Origin: Candidatus Obscuribacterales bacterium
Lineage (GTDB): Bacteria; Cyanobacteriota; Vampirovibrionia; Obscuribacterales; Obscuribacteraceae
DNA length: 33,209 nucleotides
Reading direction: 5' to 3'
NCBI GenBank assembly: GCA_020050835.1
Contig: JAGVKB010000109.1
Coordinates: 1-33,209, forward strand
Part shown: piece by piece, positions 15,501-30,500 of the stretch
Layout of the letters: each line of letters begins with the position of its first letter
Numbering within the stretch: the stretch's first letter is position 1
The notes under the pieces: model-generated
Database searches by the model: none
What the model saw: only the letters and a program-made list of their open reading frames with translations
Told to the model about the DNA's origin: nothing
Made by a program: the position numbers and the translations under genes

Positions 15501-18500
15501 CGAACAAGACCGGCGATAGACTTCACATTGACGAAAATTGTACCGAGGTTGGTTGAATTGATTCTAACTGTGCCGGCTCCGGCGTTTGCTGACAGAGCAA
15601 CGGCTGGATTGTCAAACTTGAAGCTGCCGGTAATACCGATCTGGTTGATATTGATATCTCCGGTCGAAGCTGTGATAGCCGTACCGCCGTTGATGACCAG
15701 ATTATGCGTTTGCAGGTTGACGCTTGTACCAGCGAAGATGTTGCCGACGGTTATAGAGCTGTTGGCCGCAGACGATGAGATCAATTGAACGAGCAGGTTT
15801 GTGGCTGTAAGATCGCCGCCTATGTTTAAGTTGCCACCACGAGCTTCCATCATGATGCTATTTGAGACGGTTATTGACTGCGTCTTAATGTCCCCGCCAG
15901 CAGTGATGAGATCGACCACAGACATGTTACTTATGGCGATTGTCCCATCGATCGAATGCAAGTAGGCGTTCACGGTGGACAGTGTAGTGCTGTTGCCATT
16001 GAAGATAATTAGATTGTTTGCGGAAATGTCACCGTTAAGATTGATCGGAAGAGAGCTATTGATACTGACGTCTCCGCCATTAGTTGCATTGAAAGTAACA
16101 TTGTGTCCGCTGCTGTCTGCATGAATGGATGAACCTTCGGACATTAGTAGGTTGAAGGCAAAGTTAGCAGTATTGCTTTGAATAGCCAGGTTGCCGTTAA
16201 TGGCGGATAGCATACTGTCAGCACCCATGCTGAGTATGGGCGCGGTCACCAGAAGTGAGGAGTTGCTGAGGGCGGTAGCGCCTGAAGCAGTAGCATTCTG
16301 CCCTAACGTTACTTGGCCGGGCGAAGTAAGTTCGAGCCTTCCTTCTGCGACCAGATTGACGCTGTCTCCAATGTTCACAGTAGCTGTTGTCGCACCTTGA
16401 CCTGTAATAATTGCCTGCAGCGCTCCATTCAGATTGAGTTTGCTGGCTCCACCAGGAGTAGTCATAACCGAGATCGGCCGATCGGTGGCACCAAGTATGA
16501 CGATGTTTGCACCATTAGTTTCGATGGTTGCTTCGGACTCATCTGGAAGATTGAATGTTAAGTTCGAATTCAGCGCGGGGGCATTGATTAACACACCGGT
16601 GCCTGACGCTCTGTCGGTGGTGATTGTCGAATGGCTGCCGAAGTTGAACACCGGCGCTACGAGGTTGAATAGACCGCCGCCGGCGATCGAGAGAGTTACA
16701 TTGTCCGCAAGTGTGACTGGCGCTGTAAAGGGATTAAACGCTGCGTTGTTCTGCTGCCTAATGTCAACTAAACCGGTCGGCCCGGCATTGAACGTGTAGG
16801 AAGAATTGAAGATTATTGAATTTCCATTTTGCTTGATGATCTGAATAATTGGTGTTCCCGCTCCTGTTGCGGAAATGAGATTAGGACCACCGGAAAGAGT
16901 TAGCGCTGAGGTGCTTGAATCGCGCACTTGCACCACAACACCGAACGCGAAGTCGCTGGCATTAGCCGAGGATGTAATCGTTCCGTTATGGACGAATCCG
17001 CCACCATTTAGCACGATATTTATCTGTCCTTCCGAGAGAATTGATGATCCCGTACCAGTCGTAAATGTACCAATAGAATTGACGTTAAGAACGCTGGTGC
17101 CCAATCCTGTCGAATTCAAAGTTACCCCATTGCCGAGCGACATTGTTCCGGCAGCCGTACCTGTTGTTTGGAACGTCATTGTTCCGGCTCCCACTAAGTT
17201 CAATGTGCTGAGTTGACCGGCAGTGGTGTTAATCGACAGTGGGAAATTCGGCGATGCGGCGACCTGTATTGCCGCACCGGCGGTCTGGAATGTGGTGGAT
17301 GCACCGGCAGGCAGGTTTAACGTAAGGCTGCTGTTGCCACCGGATGCAAGTGATGGATTTAACATTACTCCGGTTCCTGAAGTGGCATTGGACACTACTT
17401 TAGAACCGGTTCCGAAATTGACTGTCGGAGCTGCTAAGGCAATAGGTCTTGGACCGCTGACCGTCAAAGTGACGTTGTCTGCCAGCGTGATCGAACCGCC
17501 GAGCGGTCCTGAGTTGGTGAATTGCTTAATGAAGACTGTGCCGCCGGTGCTCGAATCGATGTTGAAGTTATATGAGGAGTTGAACAAAATTGGACTGGCC
17601 GTATTGTTTTGAATTTGAATCAATGGAGATCCACTGCCGGTTGAGGATATGAGATTCGGTCCACCGGACAGGGCGAATGACCCATTTGCTTCGATTTGAA
17701 CTACTATCCCGAAGAAGTTAGCCGGAATTCCCTGGAGAGAAGTTGTGATGGTACCGTTGTGATCCAACGATCCATTGGTGATTCTGAAGTGAATCAACCC
17801 AGCCGATGACACTACGCTACCGGCTGCTATCGAGACCGCACCCGTAGTTTCATTTACTGACAAGTCACCGGTTGAAGACACTCCAGTACCGCTAATACTG
17901 ATGTTGCCGCCGGTATTGTTAAGGGTCGTCGTACCACCGGAGCTGAGACCGGTATTGATGATGCTTAAGGTGCCATTATTGTTGGTTAACGCGATGTTGC
18001 TACTCGATGATACGTTGGATGCTGTGAGCGTGCCGCTTGCGACAGTAATACTAATCGGATTGCCGGTTGCGATGATCGGTCCAACTATCTGATTTGCCGT
18101 TGCGGTCAGCGCGTTCGAGGCGGCATTGAATCTCACCGAGCCGCCTGTGCCGGACGCGGAGATCATACCGGTGTTGTTCACTCCGTTGACAGTAATCTGA
18201 CCGGCATTATTCGGGTTGAAACGAACGCTTGCATTGGGCGCATTTGAGTTCAGCTGAGAGCTGTTAGTCGGCAGTGATACATTGAGAGCGAATCCTGAGC
18301 GGTTGCTCTGTAATACCAGATCTCCGCTGTTGGCTGTAATAATTCCGCTATTGGTGACATTCGGACTGTTGATAGTTACAGCTGAACCAGTGGAACTTGT
18401 TCCGGCCGCCTGAGTAAATGAGTTGGCTGCTGCTGTGCCGGTAGTGTAGGTAAGTTGATCGCCAGCGCTGACATTGCCATTGATTAAGGAGTTGCCGGAT

Positions 18501-21500
18501 CCATTTATCGTTATTGCTCCGGTAGATTGCAGGTTGACGTTGGAATCAACCGTAAAGTCGACGATCGAAGTTGGTGTGTTGACCAAAGAGGAATTCACTA
18601 TGAAGGTTGTGGACGGAGTAACTGGTGAGGTAGTGCCAATCGAAAGTTGGAGGTTGCTTCCTGCTGTTCCAAGTGAGGCCGTGCCGGAGGTGACAGACAA
18701 GGTTGCAGAGCCTGGAAGTCCGAGTGTGCCAACACCGAAGATTCTAGGAGTGCCTAGGGCTAGGTTTCCTGTATCGATAGTTTGATTCATCCCGCTGGCA
18801 AACGTTAAGGAGCTCGTGGCTGTAAATGCTACGGTGTTGCCTGCTCCGGGATTCCAATGACCGGTTGTACCTGTGAGCGTCAAGCTGGGGCTGGCGATAA
18901 CTGTAATTGTGTTAGCCGGTCCCACAGCAGTAGACTGAATCATGCCAGTGTTTGTCAACGTGCCGCCGGTAACGGTAATTGAAATCGGCATGTTGCTTGT
19001 GGTCGTGCCATTGTTAGTGAAATCGGTCGGATCGATGTTGAGCGTGCCAGCAGATGGGCCTGTTGCCGACAAGGTTGTCGGTTGGGTGATTGTCACTGCC
19101 GTACTTGCAATGACCTTAACCGAGCCGCCGTCGAGATTGATTCGACCGCTGGTGACACCGGATAGTGAAGTAGTGTCGAATGTAAGTGATCCCGTTCCGG
19201 CAGCTACAGCACGGACAGTAATTGCGCCGGTAGCCGTGAGACCGCCCGATACAACACCGGCGGTACCTGTGTTACCTGTCACACCGGTTTTTATCAAGGG
19301 TGATTGCAGAATCACCGGTCCTCCGCCGTTTATGTGTAAGTTGGAGGTATCCGCGAAGCTGACGCTCGTGGCAGCGGAAATCTGCGTGCGGGCATTGGCG
19401 TTGGCGGTAGTCACTGTTCCTGTGCCGGCGACGGACAGTGCACCGGAGGCACTCTGAACGGTGACTGCGGTTGTAAGCGCACCGGGCGTGATTGTAGAGA
19501 TAATGCTGCCGTTGTCAGTGAAAAGACCGTTGTTCGGAAGGTTGATCGACAGGACGCCTTTGGCAGTTGTGGTGGAGCCATTGACGAAGTTGATAGAACT
19601 ACCGGCGGTGTTGGCTGTGATAGTTACAGTGCCGCCATTGGGATCCAATACTTGCGTACCCATGAAATTCAGCGGTATTGCTTGTCCGGAATTTGATTTG
19701 GTGACGTTGACCTGTCCTGCCGTGCCGGTCACAGAGAATGTGCCGTTGCCGCTTAAAATTCCCGGCTGTGAATTAGTGGAATTGGAGAAATTGACTGCGA
19801 CAATTCCAGCATTGGCGGACGTGGTGACTATACCATTATTGATAACGTTGTTCGGTAAGATGTCTGGCTGACCGGCATTCGGATAGAACTGATTCCAGGC
19901 TACTGTCAACGTGATGTTGCGGTCGCCTGACAATGTAACACCGTTGTTTATGACTACTTCTGATGCATTCACAGTGACATTGCCGCCAAGTAGTCGGATG
20001 TTAGTACTCCCTGCTCCAGTGGTTGTGCCGAATGTGTACGACACGCCACAGCACGTCCTGATATTGATGTTTCCGCCGCCATTGCTCATAATCGTGGCGG
20101 ACGAGCCGGTCGGACCGAGAATGTTTCTGTAGTCGACAAAGTTGCCCAGGAAGGTGATGGCATCGCCAGTAGACCGAGATAAATTGATCAAAGCGCTATC
20201 GCCCAGTGACAATCCTGGTGTAGCCATGACTACCAGACTGCCACCGGTAATGTTCACAGTTGTATTGTCTTCCACCACAATCTTTGAGCCTACAAACGAA
20301 TTCGAGTTTCCTTTGAAGTAGACAAATCCGGCTGCTCCAGCGTTGAAGGTAAGATTGCCTTGTAAATGCAGCTCGTGGTAGTCGCCACCATTAGAGCTCT
20401 TGGTCAACAGAATTAGAGGACTGCCGCCGCCGTTTGCTAGAACAGTACCGGATCCTGCAATGGTGCCGGTACCAGTTCCCGTACCGGGCTCGATCACTAT
20501 CTGACCGAGTGTGCCGGACCATTGATTGTTCGTTCCTAGAGTATTGTTTCCAACGGCAGTATTTTGCAGAGTTCCATTGATGGTGATGACACCGCCAGTT
20601 TGTGTCTGTAGTAAAGTGAGGTTGCGGTCAGACGACAGCACGGTTACTGAATCTATCACACTGGAAGTATCAGAGTACCAGACCAGGTCGGCGCCAGTAG
20701 CATTGAGAGTGGCAGCGCCTGTACCGGCAGTCTTGGTTATCAGTGTTGTAGCGCCATAGATGTATAGTCCGCCCCCAGCTGAGTTGATTGTAGCGCTGAA
20801 GGAGTCAGGCAAAGTTATTGTCAGGCCTGTTTCCTTGATGAGGTAGATAGCAATGCCAGTCGTAAGATCGTTGGTTAAGGTCGCGCCGACTCCGCTTCCA
20901 TTTACTCCGAAAACGATCGATGGAGCTCGTAGATAAAGAGAGCTCCCACCGGTTACTGACTGCGTAGTGCCACCAGCAAAGGTTGCTGTCGTTCCCGATT
21001 GAAGCGTTACGAGTCCACCCGAGCCGGCGTTGTAGGTCATTGAGGCATTTAAGTTCAATGGTATAGCCGTGGAGGTGCCTACGGTAATTTGTCCGGCTGC
21101 AGCACCGGTGGTAGATATCTCTCCGGAGCCGTTGCCTGACAAGGTCAGGCTGCTAGTTCCTTGAATGGTTACGAAATTGGTTGATTGGATCTTACCTGAG
21201 TTGCTGACGTTGTCCGCTGTAGCCGACAATCCAAAGTCACCAAACAGCACGGATTGCGTACCGACATTGACTGCATTAGCGACAGCTGTGAGGTAGCCGT
21301 TAACGACACTGACATTAACGTTATTACTGACTGTAACTGCGGTGTTTCCGGTCTGACCCAGGTACGAAGATTGTTCTAGATTGAGCTTGCCTGAGGTTGC
21401 TGAGCCAGCAAGCTCGAATATAAGTGAGCCGCTAGCGTTCGGAGTCAAGTAGATGGCGCCGGCTGATAGTACTCGCGGTGTGGAAGTGGTGGATGTTCCA

Positions 21501-24500
21501 CCCAGGCGAATTGTCAAATCTGGAGCACCAGCGGCAGATCTCATAGTGATTCCAAGTCCGGACGTAGCGTTCAGTGCAATCGAGTTACTGTTGTTATTGT
21601 CGAACTGAATGACTGGAGCTGTCAGAACGATCATTGCAGCGGTCAGTGTAGCAGTTGTATTCGAAGTAAATCGAATCGAGCTGCCTGCTGTAGAGTTATC
21701 CAGATCAAAAAGGCTTGCCGACGACAAATTCGTGATGCTGATGGCATCCGCGCGCGTGTCCTTGATTAAGGCATTGCCATTGCCATTTGCATTGACAGTT
21801 AGATTGATTGCTCCTGCTGCGGTCGTATTGCTTCCGATAAAAATCGGATCCGATGCAGAGATACCACGTATATGACCGGAGATCGTGTCCATCGTAATTG
21901 CTGGTGCAAAGACGGTGCCGGCGGACTGGTTGATATTGGCGCTGGCATGGAGATTTACAGATGCATTGCTGATAACATTCGCTCCCAGGTTGATGTCACC
22001 ATTATTGCCGCTTGTCAGCGTGGCGGACCCGCCGGTAGCTGACGTCGTGCCAAGCGTTGACAACGCTCCACCGTTGGCGGTTAGTGTCACTTGTCCATTA
22101 GTCGCAGTTACCGTTCCGGTAGTCAGGTTGTTCAGCGCCGTTATGACAGTGACATCCGTGCCGGTAGCGCTTACCGTCCCGGCGATCGAGTTGACATTTG
22201 CGTCAACGATTCCACCTTTGAATGAGACACCCAAGCCGCCGGTAATTGTGCCGTTGGAAGGACCACCGGTGACAGTTACATTTCCGGGATTGGTGTCATT
22301 AAACTTGACCGTGCCGCTTCCTGCCGAGATTGTTGAGCCACTGCCCATAGTTACATTCAAGATGAATCCGGATGCGTTCGACTGAACATTTACGTCTCCG
22401 CTATTCGCGGTCAGACTCCCATTGTTCATTACATTCGGTGTAAATATGGAGAGCGAAGATCCACTTGAGGTAGTGCCAGCTGCCTGTGTAATTGAGTTTG
22501 ACGCTCCGGCACCGGTAAAGTAGGTCAATACGCCGGTCGCGTTGACATTGCCGTTGATGGTCACATCGTTGGCAGAGTTTACCGTGATGGCACCGGTAGA
22601 TTGCAATGTGACACCGGAATCAACTGTGAAATCATTGATTGATGTTGGGGTAGTAACTAATGAAGCATTAATGGACATCGTCGTTGCGGTTGTGCTGGGA
22701 TTGAGTGAAGTGTCGATACCGAGTTGGAGGTCGCTGCCGATTGAACCGAGTGTGGCGGTACCTGAAGTAACGGTAATAGTTGCGGAGCCGGGATTTGAGC
22801 CGGTTCCCACCCCGAGCAGCAATGGTGTCTGGATTGCCAGATTGCCGGTGCTAATCGTTTCGACCAGTCCGGATGCCAGAGACAGGGATGTTGGTGCGCT
22901 AATCAGGAATGTATCGCCAACCTGGCTGCCGGCGAACCAGATGCCGCCCGTCCACTTCAGGCTGTCGATACCGAGGACGCTGATCGTATTGGTGTTGCTC
23001 GCCGAACCGGTGTACTTGACTGTGCCGTGATTGGCGATGCTAGCGTTGGAGCCGAGGTTGAATGTCATTGGACCGGAAGATTGCAGGGTAACGTTTTGAT
23101 CGACAATCAAGTCACCGATAGAGACTGGAGTCGTGACGGAGGTTGCATTGATGGTTATGACTGTAGAAGGTGTGCTCGGGTTGAGGGTGGAGTTAATCGA
23201 GAACTGCAAGTTGCTGCCTGCGAGCCCGACGGTGGCAGTTCCGGCAGTTACAGTGAGAGTCCCTGCTCCGGCCAGGCTGCCAGTGCCTACTCCAAGCATC
23301 TGTGGCGCCTGCAGTAGGAGGTCGCCGGTCAGGAATTGTTGTGCGACTCCGGAGCCGAGGGTCAACGCAGTGGCTCCAATGCTGGTAGTGTGACCGCTTC
23401 CAGGGTTGAAGACACCAGTAGTGCCGGAGAGCAATAAAGTGCCGGTGGAAGAGACGTTTAAAGTAGTGGATGGAGTTGTGTCAGTTGATTTGAGCAGACC
23501 ATTGTGGTTGAAAGTTCCACTGTTGGTGAATCCAATTGTGATCTCCTTGTCAGCAGTCAGTGTCACAAGCGGAGCAATTGTAGTTGTTGCGTCAGTTACC
23601 GAAGTGCTGACGGCGCCGCCTGTCATATTGAGAACAGCTGTGTTGGAGCCGCCCGTCTTCGTGAAGATCACAGCCGCCCCAGTAGCAGCCGGCACAAATC
23701 TAATTGATCCGCCTGCTGTTTGAAGATTAGCCTGACCATTATCAGGCAAGGTAATCGTTAGATTATCCGTTGTGCCGGCTATCGTGTCGAAAGCAATTCC
23801 ATCAAGTGACGAGTTGTTTGCAATTAAGGTCGCTCCGTTCTCGAAGGACACATTCGAACCACGTACGAACAATTTATTGGAGATAGTTTGTGTACCTGTG
23901 CCAAAGTTTATGCTGCCAGTAACAGGTGCTGGTTGAGTCTGGAGGACTGCAATACCATTGGTGCCTACATCGAAGGTAGTTGACCCAAGCATTGTCAGGA
24001 TCTTATCGCCTACGGTTTGTACAACTATTATGCCACCACCACCTGCGAGAGCTACGAGTTTACCGCTGCCATCGACAGTCATATTACCGTCACTTTGAAT
24101 GATCAACGGGAACAGACTTGCCGATGTCGACTCGACGACGCCTGCGTTGTAGAAAGTAGCATCATTCACGCGCATATCAACGCGTTCGGTTCCTGTGATA
24201 TGCACAAGCGGATCAATAGTCGTGTTCGCGTTGGTGGTGATTGACAGAAATTCACCACCAGAGATCAGGAAATTTGCTTCGTTGGTTCCTACAGTCTTGG
24301 AATATCTCAGCTCTTGTCCGGCAGCTGGCGTAATGTCAACGTTACCGCCGCTAGTAGCAAATGTAGCCGTGCCATCGTCGGGAGTGATGATGGTGATTGC
24401 AGTATTTTGCGAGGATTGGACCTGGATAGCTACCGTAAATGAGGAGATAGCGCTGCTGACTTGAGATCCGGCACCAAGGTTTAAGCTGGGCGTATCGAGG

Positions 24501-27500
24501 GTGACAAGATTTTCGGTCGTGACAGAGTGAGTGGTTGCAGCTGCCAGGTTGATGGAAGTGAAGCCCTGGTATGTGAGGGTGTTGCTGGCAATAGTGTTGC
24601 CGTTCAAGGAGAGGTTAGCACCGGAGGATACTTGAATCTGCCTTCCAGTGAGGTTGCCGTTAACGACGATGTCGGAGACCACTGGTGTGGTTCCGATTGT
24701 AGCGCCTGATTGCAACCCGGTAGTCTTGTCGATCGACGTAGAAGTGGTAGACGGTGCGAAAGTGCCGACAAGAATGTTTCCGGTGAGGGTATTACCACCT
24801 GATGTGTTAATAGTGCCGACAGTAATGCCCGTTCCACCCTGATGATTACCGAGAATGGTGACATCTCCGTTATTTCCATCGCCGCTGCCGCCAGTTGAGA
24901 GTGTGCCGCTGGTAGGCAGAAGTACTTGTCCACCGACAGTAGCATCGGAAGCCGCATGGTAGGCATTGAGAGTTACTGCGCCGCCAGAGCCGTCCGTAAA
25001 CAGGCTTCTTGTGTTAATGCCATCAGTAGAGTCTATTGGGTGAGTATTGAAATCGATGTTGCCGCCGGGAGCTGCTGTCGGAGAGACAGTAATGTGGGTG
25101 TTGTCGGGGCTATTGTTTGTAAAGGAAGCACCAGCGGAGATGAGAACATTGCCGCCATTTCCGGTGGCTGAATTTGTCTTGAACTTGAGTCCGTCCACAA
25201 TCGTGCGAATACTTGCAGTTGACAGGAGTACGAGAGGAGTTCCGCCAGTGACTGTAAGGTTGCCGGCAAGATTCAAATTGCCGGAGCTTGCGCCAAAGAT
25301 GAAACCGTTGGAAGCGGTGCCGGTACCGAGCGCATCGTCGCCGCTACCGGTGAATATCTCCACATGATTGCCTGCTACATTGATAGTTCCAATGATGCTG
25401 CGTAGATTGACCGACACATTACCAGGTGTTCCGGAAGCACCGATATTGAAATTGACGGAGCCATTGGTTCCGGAGGCGGAGAAGACTCCATTGGAAGGAC
25501 CGCCGGTTACCGTGATGGCGCCAGCTGTGGTCGGGTTGAGGAAGATACCGGCGCTGGAAGAATTGGCGTTGAGAATAGAACCAGTGCCCATGGCTACAGT
25601 CAGTCCAGAACCGGACGCATTAGTTTGAATGTTTAGATTTCCACTGTTGGCAGTGATTGTGCCGTTGTTGGTTACGCTTGGGGTACTGATAGAGACGGAT
25701 GAACCGCTAGACGTACCGCCTGCGCTTTGAGTCAACGAGTTCGAACCGCCCGAGCCGGTTACGTAGGTCAAAATACCAGTTGCATTGACATGGCCATAAA
25801 CAGTGATGTTGTTAGATGCATTAGCAGTGATGGCTCCGGTGGATTGCAATGTGACACCGCTGTCGACGGTGAAGTTGGTGACAGATGTAGGTGTTGTAAC
25901 CAATGAGGCGTTAATGGACATTGTCGTAGCGGTTGTATTGGGATTGAGTGTAGTGTCAATACCGAGTGTGAGGTCGCTGCCGATTAAACCGAGGGTGGCG
26001 GTGCCTGAAGTAACGGTAATAGTTGCGGAGCCGGGATTTGAGCTGGTGCCAACGCCGAGCAGCAATGGTGTCTGGATGGCCAGGTTGCCAGTGCTAACTG
26101 TCTCGACTAGACCATCGACCAGAGTCAGAGATGTTGGAGCACTAATCAGGAAAGTATCGCCAACCTGACTGCCGGCAAACCAGATGCCGCCAGTCCACTT
26201 CAGGCTGTCGATACCGAGGACGCTGACTGTATTGATGTTGCTTGCCGAACCGGTGTACTTAACTGTACCGTGATTGGCTATGCTGGCATTAGAGCCGAGG
26301 TTGAAAGTCATCGGACCGGAAGATTGGAGAGTAACATTCTGATCGACGATCAAGTCACCGACAGAGACTGGAGTAGTAAGTGAGGTGGCATTTAGTGTGA
26401 TAACAGTTGATGGCGTGTTCGGATTGTGGGTGAAGTTGATAGAGAATTGTAAGTTGCTTCCGGCGACACCAACAGAGGCAGTGCCGGCGGTGACAGTCAG
26501 AGTCGCAGCACCGGGTAAACTGCCGGTTCCAACGCCAAGAATTTGAGGAGTTGCCAGGATTAGATTGCCGGTCTGTACTTCCTGGAGTACGCCAGAGCTT
26601 AATGTAAGAGCAGTTGCGCCAATACTGGCTGAGTGGCCTGCCCCGGGGTCGAATTTACCAGTGGTACCGGTCAGGGTGAGAGCTCCGGAGGAGGAAACGC
26701 CAATAGTGGTTGTTGGTGTCGCAGCGGTGGACTGCAAAAGTCCGTTGTTAACTAGAGTACCGCTGGTGACGAAGCCGACGCTGATAGTGCTGTTGGAGGT
26801 AAGGGTTACAAGTGAATCGATGGTAGTTGTGGCGCTGGTGACAGATGTGCTGACCGGACCGCCGGACATGCTTAGGGTTGCAATGTCAGTGCCGGCAGAT
26901 TTCGTGAATATCAAACTTCTACCTGAATCGGTTGGTTGGAACACGATAGCAGCGCCGGAGGTGGAAATTGCCGCCAATCCGTCGTCTGGCAATGTAATGG
27001 TCAGCGGGCCTGCTGCTGTGCTTGGTGTGTCGAAGACTACACCATTGCCGGTAGTTGCTTGCGATACAAGGGAGGCACCATCATCCAGTTGTACGTTCTG
27101 TGCTCGTACAGTTAGAAGATTTGTGGTTGTTTGGGTGCCGGCGCCAAAATGAATATTCCCGGTTGCAGGTGCTGGTTGTGTTTGCAGTGTAGCTACCCCA
27201 TTAGCGCCAACATCGAATGTATTGGATCCAAGTATGTTCAATACACCGCTTCCGGGTGTTTGTACAACTATGGACTGACCTCCGCCCGCCGCTGCTACAT
27301 ATCTGCCGCCGCCGTTTATCGTGAGATTGCTGGTGCTGCGCACAAGCAATGCTAATGCCGTAGTAGCGGTGGTCTCGATCGTCCCTGAGTTAGCCAATGT
27401 TCCATTGTTTACATTAATATCTACTTGACTGTTACCGATGAGATGAACCAACTGGTTCACAGTTGTGTTCGCATTAGTGGTTGTTGTTCTGAAGGTCCCG

Positions 27501-30500
27501 CCGAGCACTCGCAGAGTTGCTGCGTCGGTGCCTGTCGTCTTGCTGAATGTTAGCGCTCGACCTGTTGATAAGATGAAATCTACCAATCCGCCACTGGTAG
27601 AGAATGTAGCGAGTGCGTTATCCGGTGAGGTAACCGTGATTGCGGTGTTCTGTGTCGATCGTACTCGGATGGCAGTGCCTGATGTCATTGCGCTTGAGAT
27701 CTGCGTATCGGCACCTAGGTTCAAGTTAGCAGTATCAAGCGTGACTTGATTGGCAGTAGATGTGGCGTGGGTGGTTGAAGCTGCCAGATTGATGGATGTA
27801 AATCCTTGGTACGTAATAATGTTGGTTGCCGTTGTGTTGCCATTGACGTAAAGATTTGCACCGGAAGAGAGCTGGACCAGTCGCCCATCTATATTGCCAC
27901 CAACTGTTACGTCAGCAGCAGATGGTACTGTGCCGAGAGTCTGCCCACTGATTTCACCAGTAGTTTTGTCTACAGTAACTGGTGTGGTTGTAGGAGTCAG
28001 CGAGCCTACAATGACATTTCCATTCGATGAGTTTCCTCCCAGGGTATTAATCTGTCCGACCGTCACAGCAACTCCACCTTGATGATTGCCCAGGACAGCG
28101 GCGTCGCCGTTGAAACCAGTTCCATTGCCACCAGAGCTGATAAGGCTATTTGTCGGCAGTAGGACTTGTCCTCCGTTGGTCGGATCAGAGTCACTATGGT
28201 AGGCTACAAGGATGACTGTTCCGCCACTGAAGTTCGTACCCGTGGCCTTTGCGTTGATGCCATTGACAGCGTCGATCGGGTGAGTGTTGAAGTCTATGCT
28301 TCCACCTTGATATCCGGTGATACTGCCGGCGATGTGATCGCTGTCGGGACTGTTGTTCGTGAAGACCGAGCTAGCCGTAATGAGAATATTTCCGGCATTG
28401 CCAGTACTCGAATCAGTCCTAAACGTTAATCCATCAACAGTCGTTCTGACATCGCGGTTGGCGAGCAGAATGAGCGGGCTTGCTCCTGTAACTGTAATGT
28501 TGCCGGCAAGATTCAAACTGCCATTGGTAACACCGACTATGAAGCCATTCGAGGCGTTGCCGGTGCCAAGCGTATCGTCGCCCGTTCCAGTGAATATCTC
28601 AACATGATTGCCGGATACATTGATTTTTCCGATCATGGAAAGCAGATTGACCATCACATTTCCGGGTGTACCAGATGCGCCCACGTTAAAGTTGATAGTG
28701 CCGCCTTCTCCGGAGGCTGAGAATGTGCCATTAGCGAGACCACCAGTGACTGTCACCGCACCTGCTGTGATCGGGTTGAGGAAGATACCGGCGCCGGAAG
28801 AATTGGCATTGAGAGTAGAACTACTGCCCATTGCTACAGTTAATCCAGAACCGGATGCATTAGATTGAATACTTAGATTGCCACTGTTTGCTGTGATTGT
28901 GCCGTTATTGGTTACGCTCGGACTGGTAATTGAGACGGAGGAACCGCTAGACGTACCACCTGCACTTTGAGTCAATGAGTGCGAAACTCCCGAACCAGAA
29001 ACGTAGGTCAGAATGCCAGTAGCATTGACATTGCCGTTAACAGAAATGTTGTTGGAGGCATCGGCAGTGATGGCTCCGGTAGATTGCAATGTGACACCAC
29101 TGTCGACGGTGAAGTTAGTGACAGAAGTTGGTGTTGTAACCAATGAGGCGTTAATGGACATCGTCGTAGCCGTCGTATCGGGATTCAAAGTAGTGTCAAT
29201 CCCGAGTCGGAGGTCACTGCCGATTGAACCGAGGGTGGCGGTGCCTGAAGTCACGGTGATAGTGGCGGTGCCGGGGTTTGAGCCTGTACCCACGCCGAGT
29301 AGCAATGGTGTCTGGATTGCCAGGTTGCCGGTGCTAATGGTTTCGACTAGCCCGTCAACCAGCGTAAGTGAGGTTGGAGCGCTTATCAGGAAAGTATCAC
29401 CAACCTGAGTGCCTGCAAACCAGATACCGCCTGTCCACCTCAGGCAGTCGACTCCCAGCACGCTGATTGTATTTGTGTTGGTTGCAGAACCGAGGTACTT
29501 GACTGTGCCATGATTGGCGATGCTGGCGTTGGAGCCGAGGTTGAAAGTCATCAGACCGGAGGATTGCAGTGTGACGTTTTGATCGACTATTAGGTCACCG
29601 ACAGAGACTGGAGTCGTGAGTGAAGTTGCATTGATGGTTATGACTGTTGAAGGTGTGCTCGGATTGAGGTTTGAGTTAATCGAGAACTGCAAGTTGTTCC
29701 CTGCGATTCCAACATTGGCAGTGCCGGCCGAGACGGTCAGAGTGGCAGCACCGGGTGAACTGCCGGTTCCAACACCAAGAATGTGAGGAGTTGCCAGGAT
29801 TAGATTGCCGGTCTGTACTTCCTGGCTAACGCCAGCGCTTAATGTTAGAGCTGTTGCGCCAATACTGGCTGAGTGACCAGCCCCGGGGTCGAATTTTCCA
29901 GTGGTACCGCTCAGGGTGAGAGCCCCAGTAGATGAAACGCCAATTGTGGTTGTTTGTGTTGAAGCGGTGGATTGCAGGCGCCCGTTGTTTACTAGAGCAC
30001 CGCCGGTTACGAAACCGACGCTCACAGTGCTGTCGGAGGCTAGGGTTACGAGCGAATCGATGGTTGTCGTGGCGCCGGTGACAGATGTGCTCACCGTACC
30101 GCCGGACATGCTTAAGGTCGCAGTATTGGTGCCGGCAGACTTCGTGAATGTCAGACTTCTACCAGAATCAGTTGGTTGGAATACGATTCCTGCGCCGGAG
30201 GTGGTGATTGCTGCAAGTCCGTCGTCAGGCAATGTAATTGTCAGTGGGCCTGCGGCTGTGCTCGGTGTGTCGAAAACAACACCATTGCCGGTGGTTGCTT
30301 GTGAAACAAGAGAGGCGCCATCATCCAGCTGTACATTCTGTGTCCGGACAGTAAATCGACTGGTAACTGTCTGTGTCCCTGAGCCGAAATGAATACTTCC
30401 GGTTGCAGGTGCTGGTGTTGTTTGAAGTGCAGCTGTGCCACTAGTCCCGACATTGAATGTACTGGAACCTAGCATGTTGAGCACTCCACTACCGGGCGTC

